A DNA stretch of 16,088 nucleotides from JAABRU01 sp964534335 (GCA_964534335.1 CAZHPS010000115.1:1-16088), one strand, 5' to 3'; numbered from the stretch's first letter, positions 6,551 to 13,866 are shown. The notes: a model not told the origin generated them from the sequence alone. Numbers and translations are program-made.

Positions 6551-7681
6551 TTAGCTGCCAATGTCCAAACCGCAGTGCTGCACCGCACTCTGATCCAGCA
6601 TTTGTGCAAGTCCGCCTTTTTCATCAGGAACAAATCCTGTGGATTTGCGCCAGACTTCCTCATCTTCCATGCAGAAATATACAGTCACCTGCGGAGCAAT
6701 CTCCCGAATCCGGGAAACAAGTCTTTGGTACAGAGCAATGCGCATGGGTTTGAAATACCGCATTTTTGCATCAATCCCGGTGATAAACTCGCCGAAAACA
6801 ATTTTGGAATCCGGAAAACGCTTTCGTACAATGCTTTTCAAATCCGGCATAAAGCGGAAGGTTCCCAGACTGATCCACAGCACATTTTCCGGAGATACAT
6901 GGCTGAAAATCTGCCCGACAACCTTTTCATATTCCGGTTCACATCCCTCATAAACAATCATGGGATCAAAATGAAAAGCCAGCGGATAACCCCAGGATTC
7001 ACACCGGGCAGCAGCTTTGAGCCGTGCGGACAGGGAAGCTGTGCCTCTTTCATTGGCGCGGATTACGGTTTCTGTGTTCACTGACCATGCCACTGCGGTT
7101 TTGCGCTGATGATCCAGTTTTTTCAGGGCATCCACATTCACGGTCTTGGTTTTGAGTTCCAGCATGGTATGAGACTGGGCAGCAAATTTGGGAACCAGAA
7201 CCTGTGAAAGATCTGTCCACATATCCCAAATCAGGCTGTCGGTAAATTCGCCGGTTCCGATTCTCCGCATCTCTTTCTGCGCAAATGCCGCATCCAGTTC
7301 CGTTATCATATCTTCATGATTAACAAAATACTGCAGCACCGGCGGATGAAAATAGGATTGCAGAATGCAGTACGCGCAGTCCATTGTGCAGAAGGTTCCC
7401 ACATGCAGAATCATGTATCCGCAGCAGGTATAATGCCGGGTTCCGGGGCATTTGCGGATAAAGGATCCTTTGTTCCGGGTAAGGAAAAGAACCTCTTTTC
7501 CCTTCTGCACCGGATCATCTGAATCCATTACACATTCATACACTTCCCGCGAATCATCAACCATGCGCACAGGCAGATCAAGGCGGGAAAGAATTGAACG
7601 GGTTTGGGGAAAATCCGCGACACTGCGATCAGCAAATATTTGTGATAAAGACAAGAGGCTCCTTTTTTCGAACAAATTCAT
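6551..7681 (-). CDS. SPL-family radical SAM protein
   Basis: The 376-aa protein carries a radical SAM cluster motif CTMDCAYC at residues 98-105 (CX3CX2C), preceded by CCGYMILHVG as in spore photoproduct lyase and its relatives. It would bind a [4Fe-4S] cluster and cleave S-adenosylmethionine. Bacillus SplB uses a further cysteine (C141) as a hydrogen-atom donor. Here no cysteine occurs from just after the cluster motif to about residue 231, so true thymine-dimer repair is doubtful and another radical reaction is possible. No sporulation gene is in view. The start at 7681 lacks a clear Shine-Dalgarno sequence, and I kept it as the longest frame with a plausible N-terminus. Confidence 0.8.
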   Translation of the reverse strand: MNLFEKRSLLSLSQIFADRSVADFPQTRSILSRLDLPVRMVDDSREVYECVMDSDDPVQKGKEVLFLTRNKGSFIRKCPGTRHYTCCGYMILHVGTFCTMDCAYCILQSYFHPPVLQYFVNHEDMITELDAAFAQKEMRRIGTGEFTDSLIWDMWTDLSQVLVPKFAAQSHTMLELKTKTVNVDALKKLDHQRKTAVAWSVNTETVIRANERGTASLSARLKAAARCESWGYPLAFHFDPMIVYEGCEPEYEKVVGQIFSHVSPENVLWISLGTFRFMPDLKSIVRKRFPDSKIVFGEFITGIDAKMRYFKPMRIALYQRLVSRIREIAPQVTVYFCMEDEEVWRKSTGFVPDEKGGLAQMLDQSAVQHCGLDIGS

Positions 7682-7739
7682 TTCATTTGTTTTTCAGAAT
7701 AAAATCTGTCCCTCTGCGGCAAGTTTGCCTAAAGCAGAA

Positions 7740-8109
7740 TTATTCAAAGGGATAAAATACAACCTGTGAATTTTTTTCATCAAAACAGACTTTGAAATTT
7801 TCAAAAATATCTTTGCGTCCCAGCAGATTGATTTTGGCTCCCAATTCATCTGAAAAACCAGGCAAGGCATTTATGCGGTGTCTGCCTATCTGAATTTTAA
7901 GTCTGTTTAAATAGGTGGAAACAGTTTTTCCGCTCCCAACAATGACAGGTAGTTGCCTGCCTTTCTGATATTCCAGCCCAATACGATTCAGCTATCCCTG
8001 AACTGAAAATACTGTAGGTAGCTCCGCTGTCAACTTATGCCTGAGTGGGAAACCACTCTCTGTTATGAAAAATTCCCAGGGTAATTAAGGGAATTTTACT
8101 TCCCCACAT
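7740..8109 (-). pseudogene. Decayed retropepsin-like aspartic protease
   Basis: Reading the minus strand by eye gives a protein starting MWGSKIPLITLGIFHNREWF at 8109. It has an in-frame TAA (8035-8037) directly before VDSGATYSIF, the catalytic D-S-G motif of retropepsin-like proteases. A one-base frame change follows near 7986. The reading then continues as RIGLEYQKGRQLPVIVGSG to KINLLGRKDIFENFKVCFDE, ending with a stop at 7740-7742. Total length, about 123 codons plus one base, matches the single-domain family. The gene begins 17 bases after the DUF5678-type gene, its usual partner in other genomes. Two lesions make it a pseudogene unless they are assembly errors. Confidence 0.8.
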
Positions 8110-8126
8110 AAATTTATAATCATAAA

Positions 8127-8414
8127 TTACAGGAGTATACATTCAACATCCTCTTTCCTCGGAACATATGTGACAAAAGGAATTTTATGGGAATATTTGT
8201 TTCGGGCGGCATCATCTGCTTTTTTTTCCGTATCCTCAACAGAAATGATTTCCTCATCAACCACTGCGATTACCTTACCCCCATATTTTTTTACAATATC
8301 TTCAAAATGTTTGGCATACCACGCATCAATTGCTTCCAAATCAATTTCATCAAAGATATTATCTCCGACAATCCTCTCCGTTTGGATTATAGGTGATGGA
8401 ATTTCCCTCATCAT
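8127..8414 (-). CDS. DUF5678-type small protein
   Basis: The 95-aa product has the DUF5678 pattern: AWYAKHFEDIVKKYGGKVIA near residues 31-50, then a VVDEEIISV strand, a helix EKKADDAARNKY, and PFVTYVPRKED before a short end. The function of the family is unknown. In several prokaryotic lineages such genes are followed by a retropepsin-like protease gene, as here. The first ATG pair (8414, 8411) overlaps the 3' end of the upstream 61-aa gene by 56 bases. GGGGAA lies about 9 bases before the first ATG, so translational coupling is plausible. The assignment is from memory of the family pattern. Confidence 0.72.
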   Translation of the reverse strand: MMREIPSPIIQTERIVGDNIFDEIDLEAIDAWYAKHFEDIVKKYGGKVIAVVDEEIISVEDTEKKADDAARNKYSHKIPFVTYVPRKEDVECILL

Positions 8415-8544
8415 CCATATTTCCCCATGTTATTCCATCAGAAGAACTCCATTCCTTCCATACGTAAATCACTTCATCCGGGTGACAGGTTTTGTTGTGC
8501 TGTATCAGCCTGTCCAGATCTTCACGTCCGTCATTCCATGCCAT
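8359..8544 (-). CDS. Small hypothetical protein, 61 aa
   Basis: I do not recognise this protein. It is hydrophilic, rich in D, E, N and W, with no membrane segment and only two cysteines (TCHPDE and the C-terminal EDCRR). The case for a real gene is the excellent ribosome site: AAAGGAGG lies 5-6 bases before the ATG at 8544. Its 3' end overlaps the DUF5678-type gene in another frame by 56 bases, so the three genes 8544-7740 probably form one transcript. It could be a third member of that module or an unrelated leader gene. Confidence 0.55.
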   Translation of the reverse strand: MAWNDGREDLDRLIQHNKTCHPDEVIYVWKEWSSSDGITWGNMDDEGNSITYNPNGEDCRR

Positions 8545-8570
8545 AACTGCCTCCTTTACAGAGTTTTTTT

Positions 8571-8618
8571 GTGCAAAATTCATACTGAAAAGCGGTTTTT
8601 TGCACACGCACAACCGCT
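8571..8618. repeat. Diverged, inverted fragment of the GTGCAAAAAACCGC hairpin module
   Basis: GCGGTTTTTTGCAC at 8592-8605 is the reverse complement of the module core found at 2569 and 5422. Two overlapping stems are possible: GTGCAAAA (8571-8578) with TTTTGCAC (8598-8605), and AGCGGTT (8591-8597) with AACCGCT (8612-8618). It lies between the 61-aa gene and the PD-(D/E)XK-like gene. No element ends are visible, so it is a remnant. Confidence 0.5.
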
Positions 8619-8640
8619 GAAAACTGACAATACTGCTGTT

Positions 8641-9345
8641 TTACGGAATCAGTTGAATATTGCGCATCCGGCATTGGCTGCGGACTTCCTCGCCCACCCC
8701 AACAGCAATAAATACACCGCTGACGGTTTTGGCGGGATTCAGAATTCGGACAAGTTCGACTTTATCTGCAAAATTATCCACTTCCTCGGCATCCGGCGCA
8801 CTTTTGACCTCAAACACCAGAAGCTCCCCGTCATGCGCCCAAATATCCACCTCTTTTTCCCTGCCCGGCTTATATACGCGTCCCTCTGTATCTTTGATCT
8901 TCTGACGCATCAAAATATTTTCAGGACTGACATCCGGTCTTTTCAGTCCGAGTCTTAATGCTCCTGCACAGATATTTTCCAGATTTTGTCCTGCCCGCGT
9001 CTGCAATCTTCCCGCAATCATTTCCACCCAGTCCCGCAGATTTCTGATTTCCTGAATAACACCCTCAAACCGCTGATCCACATGCTCAAACCGCTGATTC
9101 ATTTCTGTTTTCAGATCATGGATTTCTGTATGAATCTCTTCTCTGAGTTTCCTGTTTTCAAGAATCCGATCTTCTCTTTCCTTTCTCAGTTCATCCACCA
9201 GACGGCTGAATTCATCCTTTCTGGGAAACTTGTCACTGACGATTCCCTCCACAAAATACACAAATCTTGGATCCTGTTCCAGAACCGTTGGCAGATACGT
9301 TAAAACATAGTCCTTGACTTCTTTCAGTTGGGATGCTGTCAGCAT
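8641..9345 (-). CDS. Coiled-coil PD-(D/E)XK nuclease-like protein (DUF3782-type)
   Basis: The 234-aa protein has three parts. A short N-terminal helical region is followed by a long charged coiled coil at about 40-105 (DELRKEREDRILENRKLREE onward, with heptads ending QRFEHVDQRFEGV). The C-terminal domain contains EVDIWAHDGELLVFEVKS: D167, then E179-x-K181, the core of a PD-(D/E)XK nuclease fold, with a helical glutamate E123 upstream. Proteins of this layout (DUF3782) occur in many copies in cyanobacteria and large-genome sulfur bacteria; nuclease activity is inferred, not shown. AAGGAGG lies 8 bases before the ATG at 9345. It stands alone with repeats on both sides. Confidence 0.75.
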   Translation of the reverse strand: MLTASQLKEVKDYVLTYLPTVLEQDPRFVYFVEGIVSDKFPRKDEFSRLVDELRKEREDRILENRKLREEIHTEIHDLKTEMNQRFEHVDQRFEGVIQEIRNLRDWVEMIAGRLQTRAGQNLENICAGALRLGLKRPDVSPENILMRQKIKDTEGRVYKPGREKEVDIWAHDGELLVFEVKSAPDAEEVDNFADKVELVRILNPAKTVSGVFIAVGVGEEVRSQCRMRNIQLIP

Positions 9346-9453
9346 GGTGAATTCCTCCTTTTCCAATTTTTGTCAGGTACATGCCACCGGTTCCCGCGCG
9401 GAATCAGGAAACTGAACCCCTTATTGACCTGATGCAGTCTTCACCTGTGCAAA

Positions 9454-9482
9454 ATTTGACAACTTTTCAGAAATTGTCAAAT
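9454..9482. repeat. Hairpin ATTTGACAA/TTGTCAAAT
   Basis: ATTTGACAA (9454-9462) pairs with TTGTCAAAT (9474-9482) across an 11-base loop. It sits just before a lone element end reading GGCGAACCGGTAT (9502-9514), which matches the right end of the MITE family, so a partial copy may lie at roughly 9454-9514. This is part of the gene-free stretch 9346-9813, which otherwise holds the 9516-9617 element and the 9709-9793 stems. Confidence 0.5.
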
Positions 9483-9515
9483 CTGACTGGATCAAACCAA
9501 TGGCGAACCGGTATT

Positions 9516-9617
9516 ATACCAAATCGCCATTGATTCTATACAATAAAATCATATTTTTCTGTCTGATTACAATGTATTACTTTTTTCAAAAGCACATTTT
9601 CAACGGTGATTTGGTAT
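9516..9617. repeat. MITE-like element, copy C
   Basis: The left end ATACCAAATCGCCATTGA and the reverse complement of the right end, ATACCAAATCACCGTTGA, agree at 16 of 18 positions; the element is 102 bases. The continuation of the left end, TTCTATACAATA, matches the family core seen in copies A, B and D. The interior is AT-rich without the GTGCAAAAAA module, so it is a shorter variant. A further element end abuts at 9514. Confidence 0.72.
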
Positions 9618-9708
9618 TATACGAAAAATATCATCATGTTCTGTAAAGAGGAATGATGCCGCCGATGCAGTATGGGAACTGCACCGGAGGAAAAATTGTA
9701 ACGCAACA

Positions 9709-9793
9709 GATCGAAAAATTTTCAGCAGAGCGTTTCCGGGATTGCAAAAAAGAATTTTTGCAATCCTTTGGGGATATTTTCGATCTGCTGAAA
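9709..9793. repeat. Overlapping stems 3' of the cytidylate-kinase-like gene
   Basis: A perfect 12-bp stem, GGATTGCAAAAA (9739-9750) with TTTTTGCAATCC (9755-9766), sits inside two competing longer pairs: AGATCGAAAA (9709-9718) with TTTTCGATCT (9777-9786), and TTTCAGCAGA (9720-9729) with TCTGCTGAAA (9784-9793). The right arms overlap by three bases, so the two outer stems compete. The structure lies just after the stop at 9814 on the minus strand and may serve as terminator or 3' stabiliser; the T-run expected after a simple terminator is poor. Confidence 0.55.
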
Positions 9794-9813
9794 CGGTTTT
9801 ATGACATCAGCGA

Positions 9814-10437
9814 TCAGGCCGGACAGGAGATCATTCCGGTGACCAGTTCCGCTGCCCTGTCCATATCCATATTGAGTTTGCTCATGTTCAGCACAATATG
9901 GTAGAGAGAGGGCTGATCATAATCCTGTTTGCCGAACATCCTGTAGAGATTGGTTCTGCGTTTTCCGTAAACATCCACAACGTTTTCGGCTTCGGTACGT
10001 GAAAGACTGTAGTGTTTTTCCATGAACTTTATCCGATCCTCTTTTTCCGCAACCAGAAGAACATGAAATGCCTTTGGATGATCCTGCAGAATATACTGAC
10101 CGGCCCGGCCTACAATAACCACATTGTCTTCCCGCGCAGCATGGGTGATAATTTCCCGGAGCGCATCCACATAAACTTCTTCATCAATATGGCCTTTGTC
10201 TACGCCCAGAATTCGCTCGATGTAGTTTTTGGCGACCAGCCCGGACATGAATTTGAGCAAAGTCCCGCCTGCTTCCTGTTCAATGAATTTCACACAGTCT
10301 TTGGATACATTGACTTTGTCTGCCACCTTTTGGATAATGTCTTCATCGGCCAGGGAATATCCCATTTTTTTGGCAACCAGTTTTCCAAGTGTTTTGCCGC
10401 CCGCGCCGAACTGTCTGGAAATAGTGATTACTGCCAT
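9814..10437 (-). CDS. Cytidylate-kinase-like family protein
   Basis: The 207-aa P-loop protein begins MAVITISRQFGAGGKTLGKL, the nucleotide-binding loop of the cytidylate-kinase-like family, followed by an acidic segment LADEDIIQKVAD and a strand VVIVGRAGQYIL near 106-116. An arginine-rich lid region runs KRRTNLYRMFG at 159-169. This family is distinct from canonical Cmk, and its phosphate acceptor is not established for most members. The start at 10437 has AAGGAGG 8 bases upstream, which overrules the longer frame reaching 10557 into a repeat element. No neighbour hints at a pathway. Confidence 0.82.
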   Translation of the reverse strand: MAVITISRQFGAGGKTLGKLVAKKMGYSLADEDIIQKVADKVNVSKDCVKFIEQEAGGTLLKFMSGLVAKNYIERILGVDKGHIDEEVYVDALREIITHAAREDNVVIVGRAGQYILQDHPKAFHVLLVAEKEDRIKFMEKHYSLSRTEAENVVDVYGKRRTNLYRMFGKQDYDQPSLYHIVLNMSKLNMDMDRAAELVTGMISCPA

Positions 10438-10517
10438 AAAACCATCCTCCTTTTCTGATTGAATACAGATAATTCCGGAAAATGATTGTCCGAAATATCC
10501 TGCAAGGCACAGGTTTA

Positions 10518-10617
10518 ATACCAAACCCCTGCTGAAAATATATTTGTGAAAAGGCAATATTCTGCAATAAAACAGAAAAATTCACAATATTGTATAAAAT
10601 CAACGGTGAATCAGCAT
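10518..10617. repeat. MITE-like element, copy D (diverged)
   Basis: The left end starts ATACCAAACCCCTGCTGA. The reverse complement of the right end is ATGCTGATTCACCGTTGA followed by TTTTATACAATA, the family core. The two ends agree only moderately (10 of 18), so the right end carries the assignment. It lies 80 bases upstream of the cytidylate-kinase-like start and could contribute to its promoter region. Confidence 0.5.
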
Positions 10618-10628
10618 AAAACCCGGTC

Positions 10629-10689
10629 TTGCATTCTGTACAGGTAAGCGGTTTCCGACCTGCCCTGTATCTCTGAAACTGGAATGCAA
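10629..10689. repeat. Imperfect long hairpin 3' of the site-2-protease-like gene
   Basis: TTGCATTC (10629-10636) pairs with GAATGCAA (10682-10689), and TACAGG (10639-10644) with CCTGTA (10664-10669). It lies about 100 bases past the stop of the 10789-11424 gene on the minus strand. The remaining bases from 10690 to 10788 show nothing I can name. Confidence 0.4.
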
Positions 10690-10788
10690 AGGGCCATCGG
10701 ATGAATGGAAACACATAAAACAAATGAGAAATGAATATAACGAAAAACAGCAGAGGGTCAAGAAAGAAAAACATGCGGGTTCATTTTT

Positions 10789-11424
10789 TCAGCTTTTTAT
10801 GAAATCGACAATGGCTGTTACGAGAGGATTCACCACAGGGCTGAGCACCGGAAGATGCGCGAATCTTTCCACCAGAAAAATGCCCAAAATAAAGATCGCT
10901 CCTGTTATTTCAAGATATTTCAGAGAAATGCTCCGGGGCGAAAGAAACACGGTAAAAAGATTTGCCCCGGCCAGCGGGGGAATGGGAATAAGGCTGTACG
11001 CGGCCACAGAAGCATTGACAATCATGACAACGGAAAAAACCCTGTCCTCCACACCGTATTTTCCCATCAGCCAGACAACACTTCCCGCTATGCTGGCCAG
11101 AAGAAAATTGGACATAGGGCCTGCCATCCGTACAAGAAACGCAAAAAAACGGGGCTGGGAAAAACGGGAAACATCAATATCCACCTTCCTGGGCCATCCG
11201 AAACCCGCGAGAAAAAAACAGATGGTTCCGCATATGTCCATATGCAGGAAGGCATTGAAATGAAAACGCTTTGGGCTGTTCTGTGTGTCTCCCAGGGCAG
11301 TGGCCGCAAATGCCTGTCCCTCTGCATTGACCATGACGGCAAGCAGCATTGCTGCAAGAAAAGCCACAAAATAGTCTATGGCAAAATTCTGAAAATCCGG
11401 GATATAGGGAATGGGAAGATCCAT
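10789..11424 (-). CDS. Site-2-protease (M50) homologue lacking the zinc ligands
   Basis: The 211-aa membrane protein follows the short site-2 protease plan. A first hydrophobic segment ends in VNAEGQAFAATALGD. The next region, HMDICGTICFFLAGFGWPR, corresponds to the conserved 'H-D-G-FGWA' region of small M50 proteases. RMAGPMSNFLLA (about 99-110) and NASVAAYSLIPIPPLAG (137-153) follow. In active relatives the first motif is HEFAH and the last PPLDG. Here HExxH is replaced by NAEGQ at 33-37 and the aspartate by A152, so all three metal ligands are gone. It is probably a pseudoprotease with a binding or chaperone role. There are no frame lesions and the fold residues are kept, so it is not simple decay. 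The Shine-Dalgarno before 11424 is weak. An intrinsic terminator separates it from acs. Confidence 0.8.
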   Translation of the reverse strand: MDLPIPYIPDFQNFAIDYFVAFLAAMLLAVMVNAEGQAFAATALGDTQNSPKRFHFNAFLHMDICGTICFFLAGFGWPRKVDIDVSRFSQPRFFAFLVRMAGPMSNFLLASIAGSVVWLMGKYGVEDRVFSVVMIVNASVAAYSLIPIPPLAGANLFTVFLSPRSISLKYLEITGAIFILGIFLVERFAHLPVLSPVVNPLVTAIVDFIKS

Positions 11425-11449
11425 TTTTCATAATCCGTGTGCAGGTTCA

Positions 11450-11484
11450 CAAAAAGGAAGGCAGGAAGAAACCTTCCTGCCTTC
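11450..11484 (-). terminator. Intrinsic terminator of acs
   Basis: On the minus strand GAAGGCAGGAAG (11484-11473) pairs perfectly with CTTCCTGCCTTC (11468-11457) across a 4-base loop GTTT and runs into CTTTTTG. It lies 66 bases past the acs stop and before the site-2-protease-like gene, ending the transcript that begins with the transporter or acs. Confidence 0.88.
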
Positions 11485-11550
11485 GGTTTATTCTGAATTC
11501 CTGTATCAGATTATGATGCCGGAATCAAGAGTTTTGCTTCACAATGCGGT

Positions 11551-13739
11551 TTATGTCATTTTCCTGATCGCATCAACCACTTCAGGGTTGGCCAGGGTCA
11601 TGGTGTCGCCAACTTCCGTGCCATTGGAAATGGCTGCCAGAATCCGGCGCATGATCTTTCCGGAACGGGTCTTGGGCATATCAGGAACCACCCATACTTT
11701 CCGTGCCTTGGCAATGGGGCCGATCTCGTCGACCAGAGCCTTCTGCACCTTTTTGGCAATCTCATCGCTGGCCTGATAACCGGGTTTGAGGGCCACATAC
11801 ATATCCGGCACAACGCCTTTGATTTCATCTTTGACCGGAACAACAGCGGCTTCCGCCACTTCCATAACAGTCAGGGCTGCGGACTCCAGTTCCTTGGTTC
11901 CCAGACGGTGACCGGATACGTTGATAACATCGTCAATACGGCCGAGGATACGCACATAACCGTCTTCTGCCATAATGGCAGCATCACCTGTGAGATAGGG
12001 CCAGTCTCTCCAGTCTGTGCTCTTGGGATTCTTGCAGTATCTTTCAAAATACTGACGGACAAAACGGTCACGGTCGCCCCAGATGGTCTGGAACATTCCG
12101 GGCCAGGGGTTCTGGATGCAGATATTGCCTGCAATTCCCTTTCCGTTGGGAACTTCATTGCCGTCATTGTCGTATATGATGGGATGAATGCCGGGCATGC
12201 CGGGGCCTGCGCTGCCGGGTTTCATGGCTTTAAGGGCAGGAAGGGTGCTGCACAGGAATCCGCCGGTTTCTGTCTGCCACCAAGTATCCACAATCGCAGC
12301 CTTTCCTTTGCCCACCACATTGTAGTACCATCTCCAGACTTCAGGTTCAATGGGTTCGCCCACTGTGGTCATGTGTTTGAAATGATAATTGTATTTCGCC
12401 GGTTCATCAGGCCCGATCTTCCGCAGCGCACGGATGGCTGTGGGCGCGGTGTGGAAGATATTGACACCCAGATCCTGCGCGATACGCCAGCACCGTCCTG
12501 CATCCGGATAATTGGGAATGCCTTCATAGATGACCGAGGACGCTGCCAGGGCAAGGGGGCCGTAAACAATATAGGAATGTCCGGTGATCCAGCCGATGTC
12601 AGCCATGCACCAGTAAACATCTTCGGGATGAATATCCTGCACATATTTGGATGTGGCTGTGACATAGGCCAGATAACCGCCGGTTCCGTGCTGACAGCCC
12701 TTGGGTTTGCCGGTGGTGCCGCTGGTATACATAAGGAACAGGGGAGCTTCCGCAGGCATGGGAACCGGATCAACGCGTTTGCCGTAGTATTTTTTCACGA
12801 CATCGTTGACAAAGAAATCCCGTCCGTCCACCATGGGTGTTTTTGCGGAATATTTGCCCGGATAGCGCTGCCATACCAGAACTTTTTTCACAGTCTGTCC
12901 CTGTTTGGCTGCTTCCGCGCAGGCTTCGTCCGCTTTTTCCTTGTGATCAATCAGACTGCCACCCCGGTAATAGGCATCCATGGTGACCAGCACATCACTT
13001 TTGGAATCCACGATTCTGTCTGCACAGGCTTTGCCGCTGAATCCGCCGAAGACCTGGGAATNNNNNNNNNNNNNNNNNNNNNNNNNNNNNNNNNNNNNNN
13101 NNNNNNNNNNNNNNNNNNNNNNNNNNNNNNNNNNNNNNNNNNNNNNNNNNNNNNNNNNNNNTCCACGATTCTGTCTGCACAGGCTTTGCCGCTGAATCCG
13201 CCGAAGACCTGGGAATGAATGACACCTATGCGGCAGAGGGCCAGCATGGTGATGGGCAGTTCTGCAGACATGGGCATATGCAGTGTTACACGGTCGCCTG
13301 CTTTGAGTCCGCAGAAATCCTGCAGCATTGCTGTGAATTCATTCACCCGTACCCAAAGTTCCTGATAGGTGATATGATCCACTCTTTCCTGTTCCAGTTC
13401 AGGCACAAAGTGGATGGCTGTTTTGTTGCGGTTTTTTGCCAGATGTCTGTCTATACAGTTGTAGGAGGCATTGATCAGACCGCCCTTGAACCATTTGTAG
13501 CAGGGAGCATCGCTGGTATCCAGAATCGTATCCCAGTATTTGTACCAGTCCAGCAGATCCGCGTATTCCTTGTAGCAGTCCGGCATATTTTTCAGGGACA
13601 TGCGCTCATATATGCCTTCGTCCGTCATATTTGCCTGGGCAATGAATTTTCCGGTCGGGGGATACATCTCCTCCTCTTTCCAGTGGGACGCGATTGCAGC
13701 TTCCGATACATTCAAGTTTTCGTCTTTTTCTTTTGCCAT
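11551..13739 (-). CDS. acs: Acetyl-CoA synthetase, AMP-forming (interrupted by an assembly gap)
   Basis: This enzyme activates acetate to acetyl-CoA through acetyl-AMP in the cytoplasm. The N-terminal part (13739 to about 13162) has the ACS leader region WYKYWDTILDTSDAPCYKWF and HSQVFGGFSGKACADRIV. The rest holds the ATP loop TSGTTGKPKG (about 287-296), TWWQTETGG (from about 434, with the tryptophan that favours acetate over longer acids), YLTGDAA, the GRIDDVINVSGHRLGT hinge, and TRSGKIMRR with the lysine near 643 that is acetylated in known Acs. A run of 100 Ns and a 55-base repeated flank interrupt it. Deleting 155 bases restores one frame of 677 aa. AGGAGAG lies 8 bases before the ATG at 13739. 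The transporter gene ends 136 bases upstream. Confidence 0.93.
13007..13061. repeat. 55-base contig-end overlap, left copy
   Basis: This stretch starting TCCACGATTCTGTCTGCACA is identical to 13162-13216 on the other side of the N run. It is an assembly artefact rather than biology: merging the copies restores the acs reading frame exactly (DRIV then DSKSDVLVTM). Confidence 0.93.
13062..13161. other. Scaffold gap of 100 Ns
   Basis: A round number of unknown bases joins two contigs inside acs. Identical 55-base flanks show that the contigs overlap, so no sequence is actually missing. Confidence 0.97.
13162..13216. repeat. 55-base contig-end overlap, right copy
   Basis: This is the identical partner of 13007-13061. 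A length of 55 is a common k-mer size in de Bruijn graph assemblers, which leave neighbouring contigs overlapping by k. Confidence 0.93.
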
Positions 13740-13804
13740 TTTCTTTTCTCTCCTGTGTGTTTTGTGTGTTACGTTAAAAAAAAGCAGTTTTTATCCTGTA
13801 ATGT

Positions 13805-13838
13805 ATTCCGGGATGCAACCCTCTGTCACACCCGGAAT
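13805..13838. repeat. Hairpin between transporter and acs
   Basis: ATTCCGGG (13805-13812) pairs with CCCGGAAT (13831-13838) across an 18-base loop, within the 136-base transporter-acs gap. It has no T-run on the minus strand, so it may be an intercistronic processing or stabilising structure rather than a full terminator. Confidence 0.4.
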
Positions 13839-13866
13839 CTTATTCCTGATGACTGTCCAAGAGCAA

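Noticed and set aside
7682..7739. A regulatory element upstream of the SPL-family gene.
   Set aside because: Only 58 bases, no convincing Shine-Dalgarno, -10/-35 pair or hairpin seen.
9653..9904. A plus-strand 83-aa open frame behind AAAGAGG.
   Set aside because: It overlaps the 3' end of the well-supported cytidylate-kinase-like gene on the other strand, its first half is made of the 9709-9793 stems, and the ribosome site is too close to the ATG.
10724..11433. Long plus-strand open frames opposite the site-2-protease-like gene.
   Set aside because: They are antisense shadows of a gene with clear family motifs and show low-complexity basic composition.
13007..13216. A true tandem duplication or programmed frameshift inside acs.
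   Set aside because: The exact 55-base identity flanking exactly 100 Ns, and perfect restoration of the frame on merging, point to assembly overlap.
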